Assembly (NCBI GenBank): GCA_903824725.1
Contig: CAIJXU010000054.1
Coordinates: forward strand, 1-64,000
DNA: 64,000 bases
Reading direction: 5' to 3'
Source of the DNA: an uncultured Bacteroidota bacterium
GTDB lineage: Bacteria; Bacteroidota; Bacteroidia; Chitinophagales; Chitinophagaceae
Shown: piece after piece, positions 49,164-57,496 of the stretch
Numbering within the stretch: position 1 is the first letter of the stretch
Layout of the letters: the number at the start of each line of letters is the position of its first letter
Program-made: the position numbers and the translations under genes
The notes under the pieces: model-generated
What the model saw: only the letters and a program-made list of their open reading frames with translations
Database searches by the model: none
Told to the model about the DNA's origin: nothing

Positions 49164-49412
49164 ATGAGTAAGTTGATATTTTACGGTATAATGGTGTATT
49201 TCCTATACAAATTGATATTTAATGTGGTAGTTCCTGTGAGCAATGGAGTGAATACCATGCGTCAAAATATGGAACAAGCCAAGGCGGCTGAAGCCAACAG
49301 ACAGGCTGCAGCCAATGCGAAGTTTAACCAAAATGCCACCCATACCCAAAAGGCGGATGGACCTCCAGTTGAAGCAGAATACATTGAATTTGAGGAAGTT
49401 AAGAAGAAATAA
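49164..49412 (+). CDS. small DUF4834-type membrane protein
   Basis: 82 residues. One N-terminal transmembrane helix (about 4-24, IFYGIMVYFLYKLIFNVVVP) followed by a Gln/Ala-rich, helical cytoplasmic segment and an acidic end (EYIEFEEVKKK). The pattern matches short Bacteroidota proteins annotated DUF4834; function unknown. The ORF track's 135-aa version runs back through the rimP promoter and is rejected; ATG at 49164 starts the hydrophobic helix. A TATTTTTG box lies at 49152-49159, too close to the ATG to be a sure promoter. It converges on the HAD gene with a 3-bp gap. Confidence 0.72.
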   Translation: MSKLIFYGIMVYFLYKLIFNVVVPVSNGVNTMRQNMEQAKAAEANRQAAANAKFNQNATHTQKADGPPVEAEYIEFEEVKKK

Positions 49413-49415
49413 CCT

Positions 49416-50039
49416 TTATAAATAGGCCTCAATCTCATTTTCTAGATACATTCCTTCCTTTAGATGCAGTACTTTAATCCCTACCCCTGCAGCGGCAATA
49501 ATATTGGGTTCATTGTCGTCAATAAATAGGGTTTCACTTGCCAATAAACCTTGTTGCTCTAATATATAAGTAAAAGACGAGGGATCGGGTTTTCGCATAC
49601 CCATTTCATGAGAGTAATACGGTTTTTTAAATAAGGTCTCAAATGGATAATCGGCTACTTCATTTTCAAACTCAGGAATAAAATGATCATAATGAATTTG
49701 ATTGGTATTGGAATATAAAAAAATATTAAAACGATCTTGGTTTGCGTGTACCCAAGCGATACTTGTTTTTCTAAAACCCACCAACAAAGCATTCCATGCA
49801 AATATAATTTGCTCATTAGACAAAGGTAAATTTCCCAATACTCTGAAGCCATCACAAAATTCAGATTCATTAACAAAGCCCATTTCCAAATCTAAAAAAA
49901 GTGGGTTGGATTTATTTAAAGTAAAATGTTGCTCTATATTTTCGATACCTATTGAAGTAAAAGCATCGTTCATAATTTTAAAATCAATATCATATAAAAC
50001 ATTCCCTAAATCAAAGATTAAATTTTTTATGCCTGCCAT
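49416..50039 (-). CDS. HAD family hydrolase, subfamily IA
   Basis: 207-residue phosphatase-like protein. HAD motif I is LIFDLGNVLYDID, motif II LYSNTNQIHY, motif III/Lys MGMRKPDP and motif IV FIDDNEPNI. The helical cap between motifs I and II is of the YihX type, which acts on small sugar phosphates. Substrate unknown. A PaiB-like fragment lies directly upstream. Confidence 0.88.
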   Translation of the reverse strand: MAGIKNLIFDLGNVLYDIDFKIMNDAFTSIGIENIEQHFTLNKSNPLFLDLEMGFVNESEFCDGFRVLGNLPLSNEQIIFAWNALLVGFRKTSIAWVHANQDRFNIFLYSNTNQIHYDHFIPEFENEVADYPFETLFKKPYYSHEMGMRKPDPSSFTYILEQQGLLASETLFIDDNEPNIIAAAGVGIKVLHLKEGMYLENEIEAYL

Positions 50040-50068
50040 TTTTAATTGTTTATACTTTATGATTAAAA

Positions 50069-50185
50069 TTATTTTTTCATACTAAATTTCCAATGAAATT
50101 GAGATTGGGTGGCTGCTGGATGGGCCTGCATTAAGCGAATTACTTCATGATGGTCTTTGGCTTTAAAATGTGGAACATGATACAT
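50069..50185 (-). pseudogene. 38-residue PaiB-like N-terminal fragment
   Basis: An ATG-to-TAA ORF too short for the track: MYHVPHFKAKDHHEVIRLMQ then AHPAATQSQFHW. The spacing of MYxPxHF, a DxxE step, LMxxHPxAT resembles the N-terminus of FMN-binding negative regulators of the PaiB family, which are about 200 aa. The frame ends after 38 codons, and the HAD gene starts 29 nt later, so the rest of the domain is missing. It is probably a remnant, less likely a functional microprotein. It sits 9 nt after the lrp-like gene. Confidence 0.5.
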
Positions 50186-50194
50186 ACTATATTT

Positions 50195-50653
50195 TTAAAG
50201 TGGAAGTTCGGTTGTAGTTTTAATTTCATCCATCACAAACAAACTATTAATATGTGCAACCATGGGAAGCACTGCTAATTTTTCTTGATAAAATTTGTTG
50301 TAAGATTCCACATCCTTGGTCACTAGTTTTAAAAAATAATCAAAATTGCCAGATACCAAACTACAGGAAATTACTTCGGGGTACTGAGCAATAATTTGTT
50401 CAAATTCGGAAAAGTTATTGGTGGTTTGTTTGTCTAAGGTCACGTGACAATGTACAATTAAACCAAGGTCAATTTTTTTTCTATCTAAAATACCCACATA
50501 CCCTTGAATATACCCTTCTAATTCCAAACGTTTAATGCGATCATGTGTTGGGCTCATGGAAAGGTTCACTAGAGCACTGATATCTTTAATTTTTGCCAAA
50601 GCGTTTTTTTGTAAAATTTTCAAAATGGCAATATCAATGGAATCTAAACTCAT
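50195..50653 (-). CDS. Lrp/AsnC family transcriptional regulator
   Basis: 152 aa. N-terminal winged helix (about 1-60; LDSIDIAILKILQKNALAKIKDISALVNLSMSP is the AsnC HTH) and a C-terminal RAM ligand-binding domain. It is divergent from alanine dehydrogenase across a 174-bp gap holding an Lrp-consensus palindrome, so it probably controls ald in response to alanine or another amino acid. Confidence 0.93.
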   Translation of the reverse strand: MSLDSIDIAILKILQKNALAKIKDISALVNLSMSPTHDRIKRLELEGYIQGYVGILDRKKIDLGLIVHCHVTLDKQTTNNFSEFEQIIAQYPEVISCSLVSGNFDYFLKLVTKDVESYNKFYQEKLAVLPMVAHINSLFVMDEIKTTTELPL

Positions 50654-50745
50654 AGTTAGTCAAATTCAAGGTGAAGGAATAATTTCTGCCTAAGGGCAAA
50701 ACAGCAGTCAAAATTACCGACAATTTCTTAAAATACTAAATTTTA

Positions 50746-50760
50746 TAGTAATATTTACTG
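50746..50760. promoter_or_regulatory. Lrp-type operator in the lrp/ald gap
   Basis: TAGTAATATTTACTG agrees with the E. coli Lrp consensus YAGHAWATTWTDCTR at 13 of 15 positions and contains a perfect AGTAA-TAT-TTACT dyad. Flanking ACTAAAT (50735-) and ATTTAGT (50771-50777) arms form a wider inverted repeat around it. Confidence 0.55.
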
Positions 50761-50827
50761 AATATTTGATATTTAGTCATAATATTTCCTTTTTGATGAT
50801 ATTTATGCAGTAAATAAAACCAATTTT

Positions 50828-51913
50828 ATGATTATCGGATGCCCAAAAGAAATTAAGATTCAGGAGTACAGAGTAGGTTTAACCCCTGAAGGAGCAGATG
50901 CTTTAGTAAGACAAGGCCATACGGTTTATGTTGAAACCAAAGCAGGAGCTGGTTCGGGATTTTCAGACGAGGCTTATATTAAAGCGGGTGCTGCAATTTT
51001 AGCAACTGCAAGCGAAGTATATGCAATCGCTGAAATGATTATAAAAGTAAAAGAACCTTTAGCGGCGGAATTCCCACTAATTAAAGCAGGACAAATTTTA
51101 TTTACTTATTTCCATTTTGCGGCGTCAAAAGAATTAACGGATGCGATGATGAAATCATTGGCAGTATGTATTGCATATGAAACAGTTGAATTACCTGATG
51201 GATCATTACCATTACTAGTTCCTATGTCGGAAGTAGCAGGAAGAATGGCAGTCAATGTGGGAGCCTATTATTTAGGAAAACCTTTTGGTGGAAAAGGAAA
51301 ATTATTAGGAGGTGTTCCGGGTGTAAAACCAGCAGAAGTATTAATTATAGGTGGTGGTATCGTAGGAACACAAGCTGCAAAAATGGCTGCAGGTTTAGGT
51401 GCCAATGTCACCATCATGGATACTAATTTAACAAGATTAAGATATTTATCAGATGTGATGCCAGCCAATGTGGTGACACAGTATTCCACTTTAATGGCCA
51501 TACAAGAAAAATTACCAACTGTTGATTTAGTGATAGGGGCTGTTTTATTACATGGTGCTAAAGCGCCACATTTAATTAAGAAAACAGATTTAGCAATGAT
51601 GGAAGCAGGTACTGTTGTAGTTGATGTAGCAGTGGATCAGGGAGGTTGTATTGAAACATGCAAACCAACGACACATGAAAATCCAGTTTATATGGAACAA
51701 AATATTTTACACTACTGTGTCGCTAATATGCCAGGTGCCGTTCCACAAACTTCTACACGCGCTTTAACGCAAGCCACTTTGCCTTACGCCATTGCGATTG
51801 CAAATAAAGGATGGGAAAAAGCATGTGTTGAAAATGCAGCTTTAGCAAAAGGTTTAAATATTAAAGCAGGAAAAATTTTACATAAGGGCGTTGCAGATGC
51901 GTTTAACGGATAA
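50828..51913 (+). CDS. ald: alanine dehydrogenase
   Basis: 361 aa, typical length. NAD-dependent oxidative deamination of L-alanine to pyruvate and ammonia. The N-terminal signature is MIIGCPKEIKIQEYRVGLTP, the Rossmann loop VLIIGGGIVGTQAAKMA (about 170), and the catalytic Lys and His regions are VKVKEPLAAEF and FTYFHFAASKE. It has its own divergent Lrp-type regulator and is followed by a bidirectional terminator. Confidence 0.96.
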   Translation: MIIGCPKEIKIQEYRVGLTPEGADALVRQGHTVYVETKAGAGSGFSDEAYIKAGAAILATASEVYAIAEMIIKVKEPLAAEFPLIKAGQILFTYFHFAASKELTDAMMKSLAVCIAYETVELPDGSLPLLVPMSEVAGRMAVNVGAYYLGKPFGGKGKLLGGVPGVKPAEVLIIGGGIVGTQAAKMAAGLGANVTIMDTNLTRLRYLSDVMPANVVTQYSTLMAIQEKLPTVDLVIGAVLLHGAKAPHLIKKTDLAMMEAGTVVVDVAVDQGGCIETCKPTTHENPVYMEQNILHYCVANMPGAVPQTSTRALTQATLPYAIAIANKGWEKACVENAALAKGLNIKAGKILHKGVADAFNG

Positions 51914-51939
51914 TTAATTTATACAAACGAAAGCATAAT

Positions 51940-51976
51940 AAAAAAGGCCGACTTCTTTCGAAGCCAGCCTTTTTTT
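51940..51976. terminator. bidirectional terminator between ald and the beta-helix lipoprotein gene
   Basis: AAAAAAGGC (51940-51948) pairs with GCCTTTTTT (51967-51975), with inner CTTC/GAAG pairs and two mismatches. Poly-A and poly-T flanks make it work in either direction. Confidence 0.75.
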
Positions 51977-51994
51977 ATATCTATTAATTATATT

Positions 51995-53503
51995 CTAGTA
52001 ATTGAATCTAGCCCAACCTTTCCACCATGTTGCATCTTCGCCATTTAAACCAACTGCGCCTCTAAATGTAACTTTTTTAATAAATGCATCTTGCAATTTA
52101 GAATCTGTGAAACTACCATTACTTGCATAGTTGAAGTTTCCTACAACACCCACTGGTAAGTTAGCTGTAGCAGGACCTGCAGTACCTGCATAAGGTGTAG
52201 GATCAAACATAGTATAATTGAATGGCTGAATCAACTTTGCATCTATTGCGTTAGTCGTAATCGCATTACCATAACCTGCATTTGAAACCCATGCCAACAT
52301 ACTTGCATCATCAGCACCAGTAGCAGCAGAAGTACTTTTTGAATATTTCACATTAACAGTATTACCAGCTAAAGTATTATTCTTAAAACGAATGGTTGTG
52401 CTATCTGCAATATTTAAATCGGTTGGAGAACCTGTAGTTGCATCAATTAATAAGGCAGTAGGCCAGCCTATGAAAACCGAGTTTTGAATTGAGATACCAG
52501 AGTTTCTTCTAATTTGAGCGCCTGCTAAAAACAAGCTATTACCTACATTAGACAAAGTAGCTTTTGGTCCTATCACAGTCATATTAGAGAATACTGCTGT
52601 TGTTTTTGGAGTAGCAGTACTTCCTGAAGAATTATTATCTGATTCAAAAGCTTCAGATTTAGAAATATCTGCAATAACAGAATCGCGAATACCAATACCA
52701 AATTGCACATAACCGCTATATCCATTATCTGTATCAAAATCATCATCTTGACCTTTGTATGCGATTAAATACTTACAGTTTACTGTACCTCCAAACCACT
52801 CAAAGCTATCATCTTTGCCAAAAGCAGTTTCTATGTGATCGATAGTAGTTCCACTACCCACAGCAGCCATGGTTAAACTATTAATTTCTTTATCCGGTTG
52901 GTAAGCATATCCTGCATATTCAATTCTGATATATTGTAAAATACCTGAATTATCTGCTGGGTTTACGGTTGGGAAAGCTGCATCTCCAGCTCCTGCTAAA
53001 CCATCGCCATTTGCATTATCTACGCCACCTTCCACTTGATATAAGCCTGTAACTGAAGCACCATTTGAAGTAGCGCTAGTATTGATAGGTGCAGTTCCGC
53101 ATAAAACGATACCACCCCAGTCACCTGATTGTGGATTTGCAGAAGCAGAAGTAAATACAATCGGTTTGTCTACAGTTCCTTTTGCTATTAACTTAGCCCC
53201 TCTAGAAATAATTAAAGCAGATACATCTGATCCAGAATATTTTCCTTTTACTGTAGCACCTTCCTGAACGGTTAATGTTACCCCTTTAGTGATGTACACT
53301 ATGCCTTGTAAATAGTTAAAATCCTTAGCATACAAAGTTGTATCCTTGGTAATTCTTCCTGATAATGTAACTGTATTTGCAGTAGGTCCTGAAGGAATCA
53401 CTGGTTGGTTTACGATTACGATTTCTTTTTCTCCATCAGTTTCGATCTTTCTACAACCTGTAATGGCTAAAAAAGCGAATGATAAAATTAATAGCTGTTT
53501 CAT
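51995..53503 (-). CDS. exported lipoprotein with probable right-handed beta-helix
   Basis: 502 aa. Lipoprotein signal MKQLLILSFAFLAITGC (Cys 17). The body is rich in Gly, Ser, Thr and Asn with short beta-strand repeats (GVTLTVQEGATVKG, LIISRGAKLIAKGTVDKPIVFTS), suggesting a parallel beta-helix surface protein. It lies 43 nt downstream of the TonB receptor gene, a pairing often seen in Bacteroidota. It may be the receptor's partner, though it does not look like SusD. Ligand unknown. Confidence 0.75.
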   Translation of the reverse strand: MKQLLILSFAFLAITGCRKIETDGEKEIVIVNQPVIPSGPTANTVTLSGRITKDTTLYAKDFNYLQGIVYITKGVTLTVQEGATVKGKYSGSDVSALIISRGAKLIAKGTVDKPIVFTSASANPQSGDWGGIVLCGTAPINTSATSNGASVTGLYQVEGGVDNANGDGLAGAGDAAFPTVNPADNSGILQYIRIEYAGYAYQPDKEINSLTMAAVGSGTTIDHIETAFGKDDSFEWFGGTVNCKYLIAYKGQDDDFDTDNGYSGYVQFGIGIRDSVIADISKSEAFESDNNSSGSTATPKTTAVFSNMTVIGPKATLSNVGNSLFLAGAQIRRNSGISIQNSVFIGWPTALLIDATTGSPTDLNIADSTTIRFKNNTLAGNTVNVKYSKSTSAATGADDASMLAWVSNAGYGNAITTNAIDAKLIQPFNYTMFDPTPYAGTAGPATANLPVGVVGNFNYASNGSFTDSKLQDAFIKKVTFRGAVGLNGEDATWWKGWARFNY

Positions 53504-53546
53504 TGTTTTTTGTATTTAAAAAAATTTTTAATGTATTTGTTATGTG

Positions 53547-56309
53547 TTATAGTGAATAGTTAAAGGAAATTCCAAAAGTGGTACCAAATTTTCTAGAAAA
53601 ACGAACCGCATCAATTCCTTTTTCGTATTTAGGATTATTGGTACTTAAATTTTGATAAAATGTTTGTTGTTGATTTAATAAATCAGAGGCAGTGAATTTA
53701 ATTTCTGCTTTATTTTTCATTATTTTTTTACTCATTTGAAAATCAACTAAAGATCTTGGCGCTTCATAAATATCTGGAGAAGCCGAACCCGCTTGCATAT
53801 CCCCTACCAAATAAATACGCTCTCCAATTTGATTGAATAACAAAGTTGCATTAAACCCTTTTTCAACTAAATCATACAATAAACCTACGTTTACTAAATA
53901 AGGTGACTGCCCTTGTAATTGACGTTCCAATTTCAAGTTCTCATCTTTAATTTTACTATTGATTAAAGAAGCGTTTGCTTGAAAAGTAAAGAATTTATTT
54001 AATTTTTTTCTAGCTTCTAATTCTATACCATAAGTAGTGGCAGTTTTTGCATTCTGGTAGGAGAAAGTACTTGCACCTCCCGAACCTTCGCTAAATATTT
54101 GCTCAATAGCATTATCGAAATTTTTATAGAATACACCTGCTGTAAAAACTTCTCCAGATCCAGGATATAATTCATATCTGATATCCGTATTCGTAATTTT
54201 TGTGCGCTTTAAACTAGGATTACCTTGAACAGATGCATTTAATTCAAAATCAAATATATTCAAAGAAGACAACTCTCTTAATTCTGGACGAATCACTGTT
54301 TGTGAAGCCGTAATTCTTAAATTACTATTTTGATTTAATTTAATAGTGGTATTTACACCAGGTAAATAGTCTATCACTTTAGAATAAGTATGTCTTGGAT
54401 CCCACACTTTCACGCTACCTATTAATTGATCAAAATTTTCAACACGTAAACCCCATACCATTCTTATTTTTTCAGAAACTTTATTATCAAATTGCAAATA
54501 ACCCGCATTTAAAATAGTATTTGCCATGTATCTGAAATTACGTCCTTTGATGGCATCAAAACCAAACATATTGTCGGTACCATTACCAAAATTTTCAGGA
54601 GCAAATACCACATCAGCAGGCAAAGCTCTTAAAGTTGGATTGTCTCTAGGTAAAAAATTAGCAAATAAGGCAGCATCATAAATACGATCCTTTACTTGAA
54701 TAAAATAACCGGCTTTAATGGTATTTTGTTTTAGCTTATAGGTTAAATCGCCACCACCTGAATATATATAATCACTTAAGCTTTGAAAAATACGGCTGCC
54801 TGATTGTTGAGACAATGAATTCGAAATATTTAACACATATGCATCAGACCCTGTAGCACTTTTGGTATATAATAATCTTCTTTGATCGGGACTATAGCTA
54901 TCCAAAATATTAAAAGCGCCGTACCAATTTAATTTTAACTTATTGTTTAAACTATGTTCGCCATTTAACTGATTGGTGAAAAAAGTATTTTGAGCAAAAG
55001 TAAATTCATTCCCTTTCATCAAATCACCTCTAGAATAATCATTACCATACCTTTGAGTATATGAATTATTAGATTTTACATTTACAATTGCTTTATAGCT
55101 GATTTTGTTTAATGGATTCAAATAAATTGAGAAGCCGGCAATCGCGCCCATGTTAATATCAGTAATGAATTTTTTATCATCATACGTATAAATGGCAGTA
55201 AATTTATTGGCTTCTAAAGTATTTTGTTGATTTAAATTGTCTTGAATTTTTTGATTTTCAGAAAAGTTAACACCAATCATACCACCAATTTTCTTACCCC
55301 ACAAAGTACTTGCAAAACCTCCATTCAATTGAAATGAGTAGTTAGGAGATGCAACAGATTTAACTGGCACCCAATGGTTTGACATCGTTTTTCCTAAAGA
55401 AGTTTTAAACGCAATATTAGAGGTATCAAAATTAGACTTAGTGGTATAACCTGCTGGTAAGGATCTCGTGCCATCATCTATGCCATACCAATCAGTTTTA
55501 CCACCCTTGTCTTTGAAAAAATCTTTACCTGTTGATTGTGTATTATAACTAGTTGCTATTTGTATATTTAAAAAGTTTTTAGTAGGAATATCCTTCGTAT
55601 TTACTTGGATTAAACCACCCGCCCACTCTCCAGGTAATTCCGGTACAAATGCTTTATTAATAATGATATTATCAATGATTTGCGAAGGAAATAAATCAAA
55701 AGAAAAAGTTTTACGATCCGGCTCGGTACTAGTTAATAAAATACCATTCAACATTGCTTGATTATATCTATCTGCTAAACCTCTTACTACAATATACTTT
55801 CCTTCTTGAATTGAAGTACCAGGTGTTCTTTTTAAAATTTCAGCTGTGTTTCTATCTGGACTACGTTTGATAGATTCTGCAGAAATAACAGAAGCGACTG
55901 TATTGGTATTTTTTTGGTATGAAATTAATGCGTTATCAGTAGCGCCTTTATTACTTGATCTATTGGCACTCACTGTTACGTCTGCTAATTTTACTCCTGA
56001 CTCTTCTAATAAGATATCCAAAGTAACTTCTTCACCTGACTGTGAAGCATTAATATTTTCGATAGTTTTCGCCTTATATCCAACATAGGATAAAGCAACA
56101 CTATACTTTTTATTGACATCTATATTGAAACTATATCTACCTTCTACATCTGTTTTAGTGACTTGACTTCTGTCTGACTTTAAAGTAATGGTAACGCCTA
56201 TTAAAGATTCATTTCTGGCACTTGTAACTTTACCAGATAATTTAGCTTTTTGGGCTTGTGCTATGAATGCAGTAACAATAAAACAAATTAAGAGTAGTAA
56301 CCTTTTCAC
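53547..56309 (-). CDS. TonB-dependent outer-membrane receptor with carboxypeptidase-regulatory domain
   Basis: 920 aa. Signal peptide (about 1-19, ending IAQAQ), CarboxypepD_reg-like domain (residues 22-105), TonB plug (about 125-230; RNTAEILKRTPGTSIQEGKY) and a 22-strand barrel ending FGTTFGISFNYSL. The start is GTG at 56309. It imports an unidentified ligand across the outer membrane using TonB energy. It heads a two-gene operon with the beta-helix lipoprotein. No SusD homologue follows, so it is not a standard SusCD polysaccharide locus. Confidence 0.92.
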   Translation of the reverse strand: MKRLLLLICFIVTAFIAQAQKAKLSGKVTSARNESLIGVTITLKSDRSQVTKTDVEGRYSFNIDVNKKYSVALSYVGYKAKTIENINASQSGEEVTLDILLEESGVKLADVTVSANRSSNKGATDNALISYQKNTNTVASVISAESIKRSPDRNTAEILKRTPGTSIQEGKYIVVRGLADRYNQAMLNGILLTSTEPDRKTFSFDLFPSQIIDNIIINKAFVPELPGEWAGGLIQVNTKDIPTKNFLNIQIATSYNTQSTGKDFFKDKGGKTDWYGIDDGTRSLPAGYTTKSNFDTSNIAFKTSLGKTMSNHWVPVKSVASPNYSFQLNGGFASTLWGKKIGGMIGVNFSENQKIQDNLNQQNTLEANKFTAIYTYDDKKFITDINMGAIAGFSIYLNPLNKISYKAIVNVKSNNSYTQRYGNDYSRGDLMKGNEFTFAQNTFFTNQLNGEHSLNNKLKLNWYGAFNILDSYSPDQRRLLYTKSATGSDAYVLNISNSLSQQSGSRIFQSLSDYIYSGGGDLTYKLKQNTIKAGYFIQVKDRIYDAALFANFLPRDNPTLRALPADVVFAPENFGNGTDNMFGFDAIKGRNFRYMANTILNAGYLQFDNKVSEKIRMVWGLRVENFDQLIGSVKVWDPRHTYSKVIDYLPGVNTTIKLNQNSNLRITASQTVIRPELRELSSLNIFDFELNASVQGNPSLKRTKITNTDIRYELYPGSGEVFTAGVFYKNFDNAIEQIFSEGSGGASTFSYQNAKTATTYGIELEARKKLNKFFTFQANASLINSKIKDENLKLERQLQGQSPYLVNVGLLYDLVEKGFNATLLFNQIGERIYLVGDMQAGSASPDIYEAPRSLVDFQMSKKIMKNKAEIKFTASDLLNQQQTFYQNLSTNNPKYEKGIDAVRFSRKFGTTFGISFNYSL

Positions 56310-56455
56310 GATATAATTATTTATACCGCAAATATTAGACTCCTATGTTATCGAATTGTTAACTGAACGTGAACTTAATATTAACTTTAATATTGTCCTT
56401 TAAAATAATATAAAATATTGGAAATCAGTTGAATAATAATGAAAAATAAGATGTG

Positions 56456-56475
56456 GGTAGTTCAACAAAACTACC
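56456..56475 (-). terminator. weak stem-loop after carbonic anhydrase
   Basis: Minus-strand GGTAGTT-N6-AACTACC stem, 7 bp, followed by CACATCTTATTTTT. A modest terminator for the upstream carbonic anhydrase gene. Confidence 0.4.
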
Positions 56476-56519
56476 ATAATTACTAAGAAAACGTATCCCA
56501 AAAAATGAAGTTTGCCTAG

Positions 56520-57152
56520 TTAATCCAAATGAAAAACGCTGTGTAAATCATTGGTTCCTTTAAAATTAACTCCTAAGTCCTTAATAAGGCCATCTTTCAC
56601 ATCGTATACCCAACCATGAAGATGCAATGGTTGTTCTCTTTTCCATGCATTTTGAACAATCGAGGTTTTTCCTAAATCTTGTACTTGTTCAATCACATTG
56701 AGTTCCACCAATCTATCTGCTCTTAACTTGGTATCTTGTAAAGCATCTAACTCTTTAAAATGTAAACGATATACATCTTTGATATGTCTGAGCCAATTGT
56801 CAATTAAACCGAATTGTTTGTTTTCCATCGCGGCCAAAACACCTCCACAACCATAGTGTCCGCAAACAATAATATGTTTTACTTTCAATACTTCAACTGC
56901 ATAGGATAATACACTTAACATATTCATATCGCTATGAATCACCATATTGGCAATATTGCGATGCACAAAAATGTCCCCTGGTAAAGTTCCGGTAATTTGA
57001 TTAGCGGGTACCCTACTGTCCGAACAACCTATCCATAAATATTCTGGGTGTTGACTGTTGGCTAATTTTTGAAAATAAGAAGGATCAATAGACAATTGAT
57101 CTGCGACCCATTTTTTATTATTTTCTAGGAGCTGATTGTAAGATTTTTCCAT
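56520..57152 (-). CDS. can: beta-carbonic anhydrase
   Basis: 210 aa, cytoplasmic. Zinc ligands are Cys in [13 protein letters not shown] and the pair in HYGCGGV. The Asp-Arg dyad in SDSR is intact. It interconverts CO2 and bicarbonate for carboxylations and pH balance. It is divergent from the small membrane protein/ClC pair. Confidence 0.95.
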   Translation of the reverse strand: MEKSYNQLLENNKKWVADQLSIDPSYFQKLANSQHPEYLWIGCSDSRVPANQITGTLPGDIFVHRNIANMVIHSDMNMLSVLSYAVEVLKVKHIIVCGHYGCGGVLAAMENKQFGLIDNWLRHIKDVYRLHFKELDALQDTKLRADRLVELNVIEQVQDLGKTSIVQNAWKREQPLHLHGWVYDVKDGLIKDLGVNFKGTNDLHSVFHLD

Positions 57153-57244
57153 ACGAGAATAAAATTAGTCAATATTTTGGATTTTGCTTAAAGTTTAAAC
57201 ATCATTTGATGACCCTTTTATCCTATTTAACCTAATTTTATTAC

Positions 57245-57496
57245 ATGAGTATACTAATAGAAGTGATGGGCTGGATTGCCTCTGTATTAATTGTGGGTTC
57301 TTATGCACTCAATATAACCGGTAAATTGCCTGCATCTAGCAAAGTATATGTACTTGCCAATATTATTGGTGGTTTATTTTTTGTTGTAAATACTTATTAT
57401 CATCAGGCTTACCCCTCGATGTTAGTTAATATAATATGGGTGATTATTGCCATTGTGATGTTAAGTAAAAAAGAGAATAAAAATGCAAGTAAGTAA
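57245..57496 (+). CDS. small three-helix membrane protein, CBU_0592-like
   Basis: 83 aa with three predicted transmembrane helices (about 5-22, 36-52, 57-76) and a Lys-rich C-terminus. The pattern (GWIASVLIVGSYALN... ANIIGGLFFVVNTYYHQAYPSMLVN) resembles the small CBU_0592-type membrane family; function unknown. Its end overlaps the ClC-type gene by 14 bp, so the two are translationally coupled. Confidence 0.72.
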   Translation: MSILIEVMGWIASVLIVGSYALNITGKLPASSKVYVLANIIGGLFFVVNTYYHQAYPSMLVNIIWVIIAIVMLSKKENKNASK

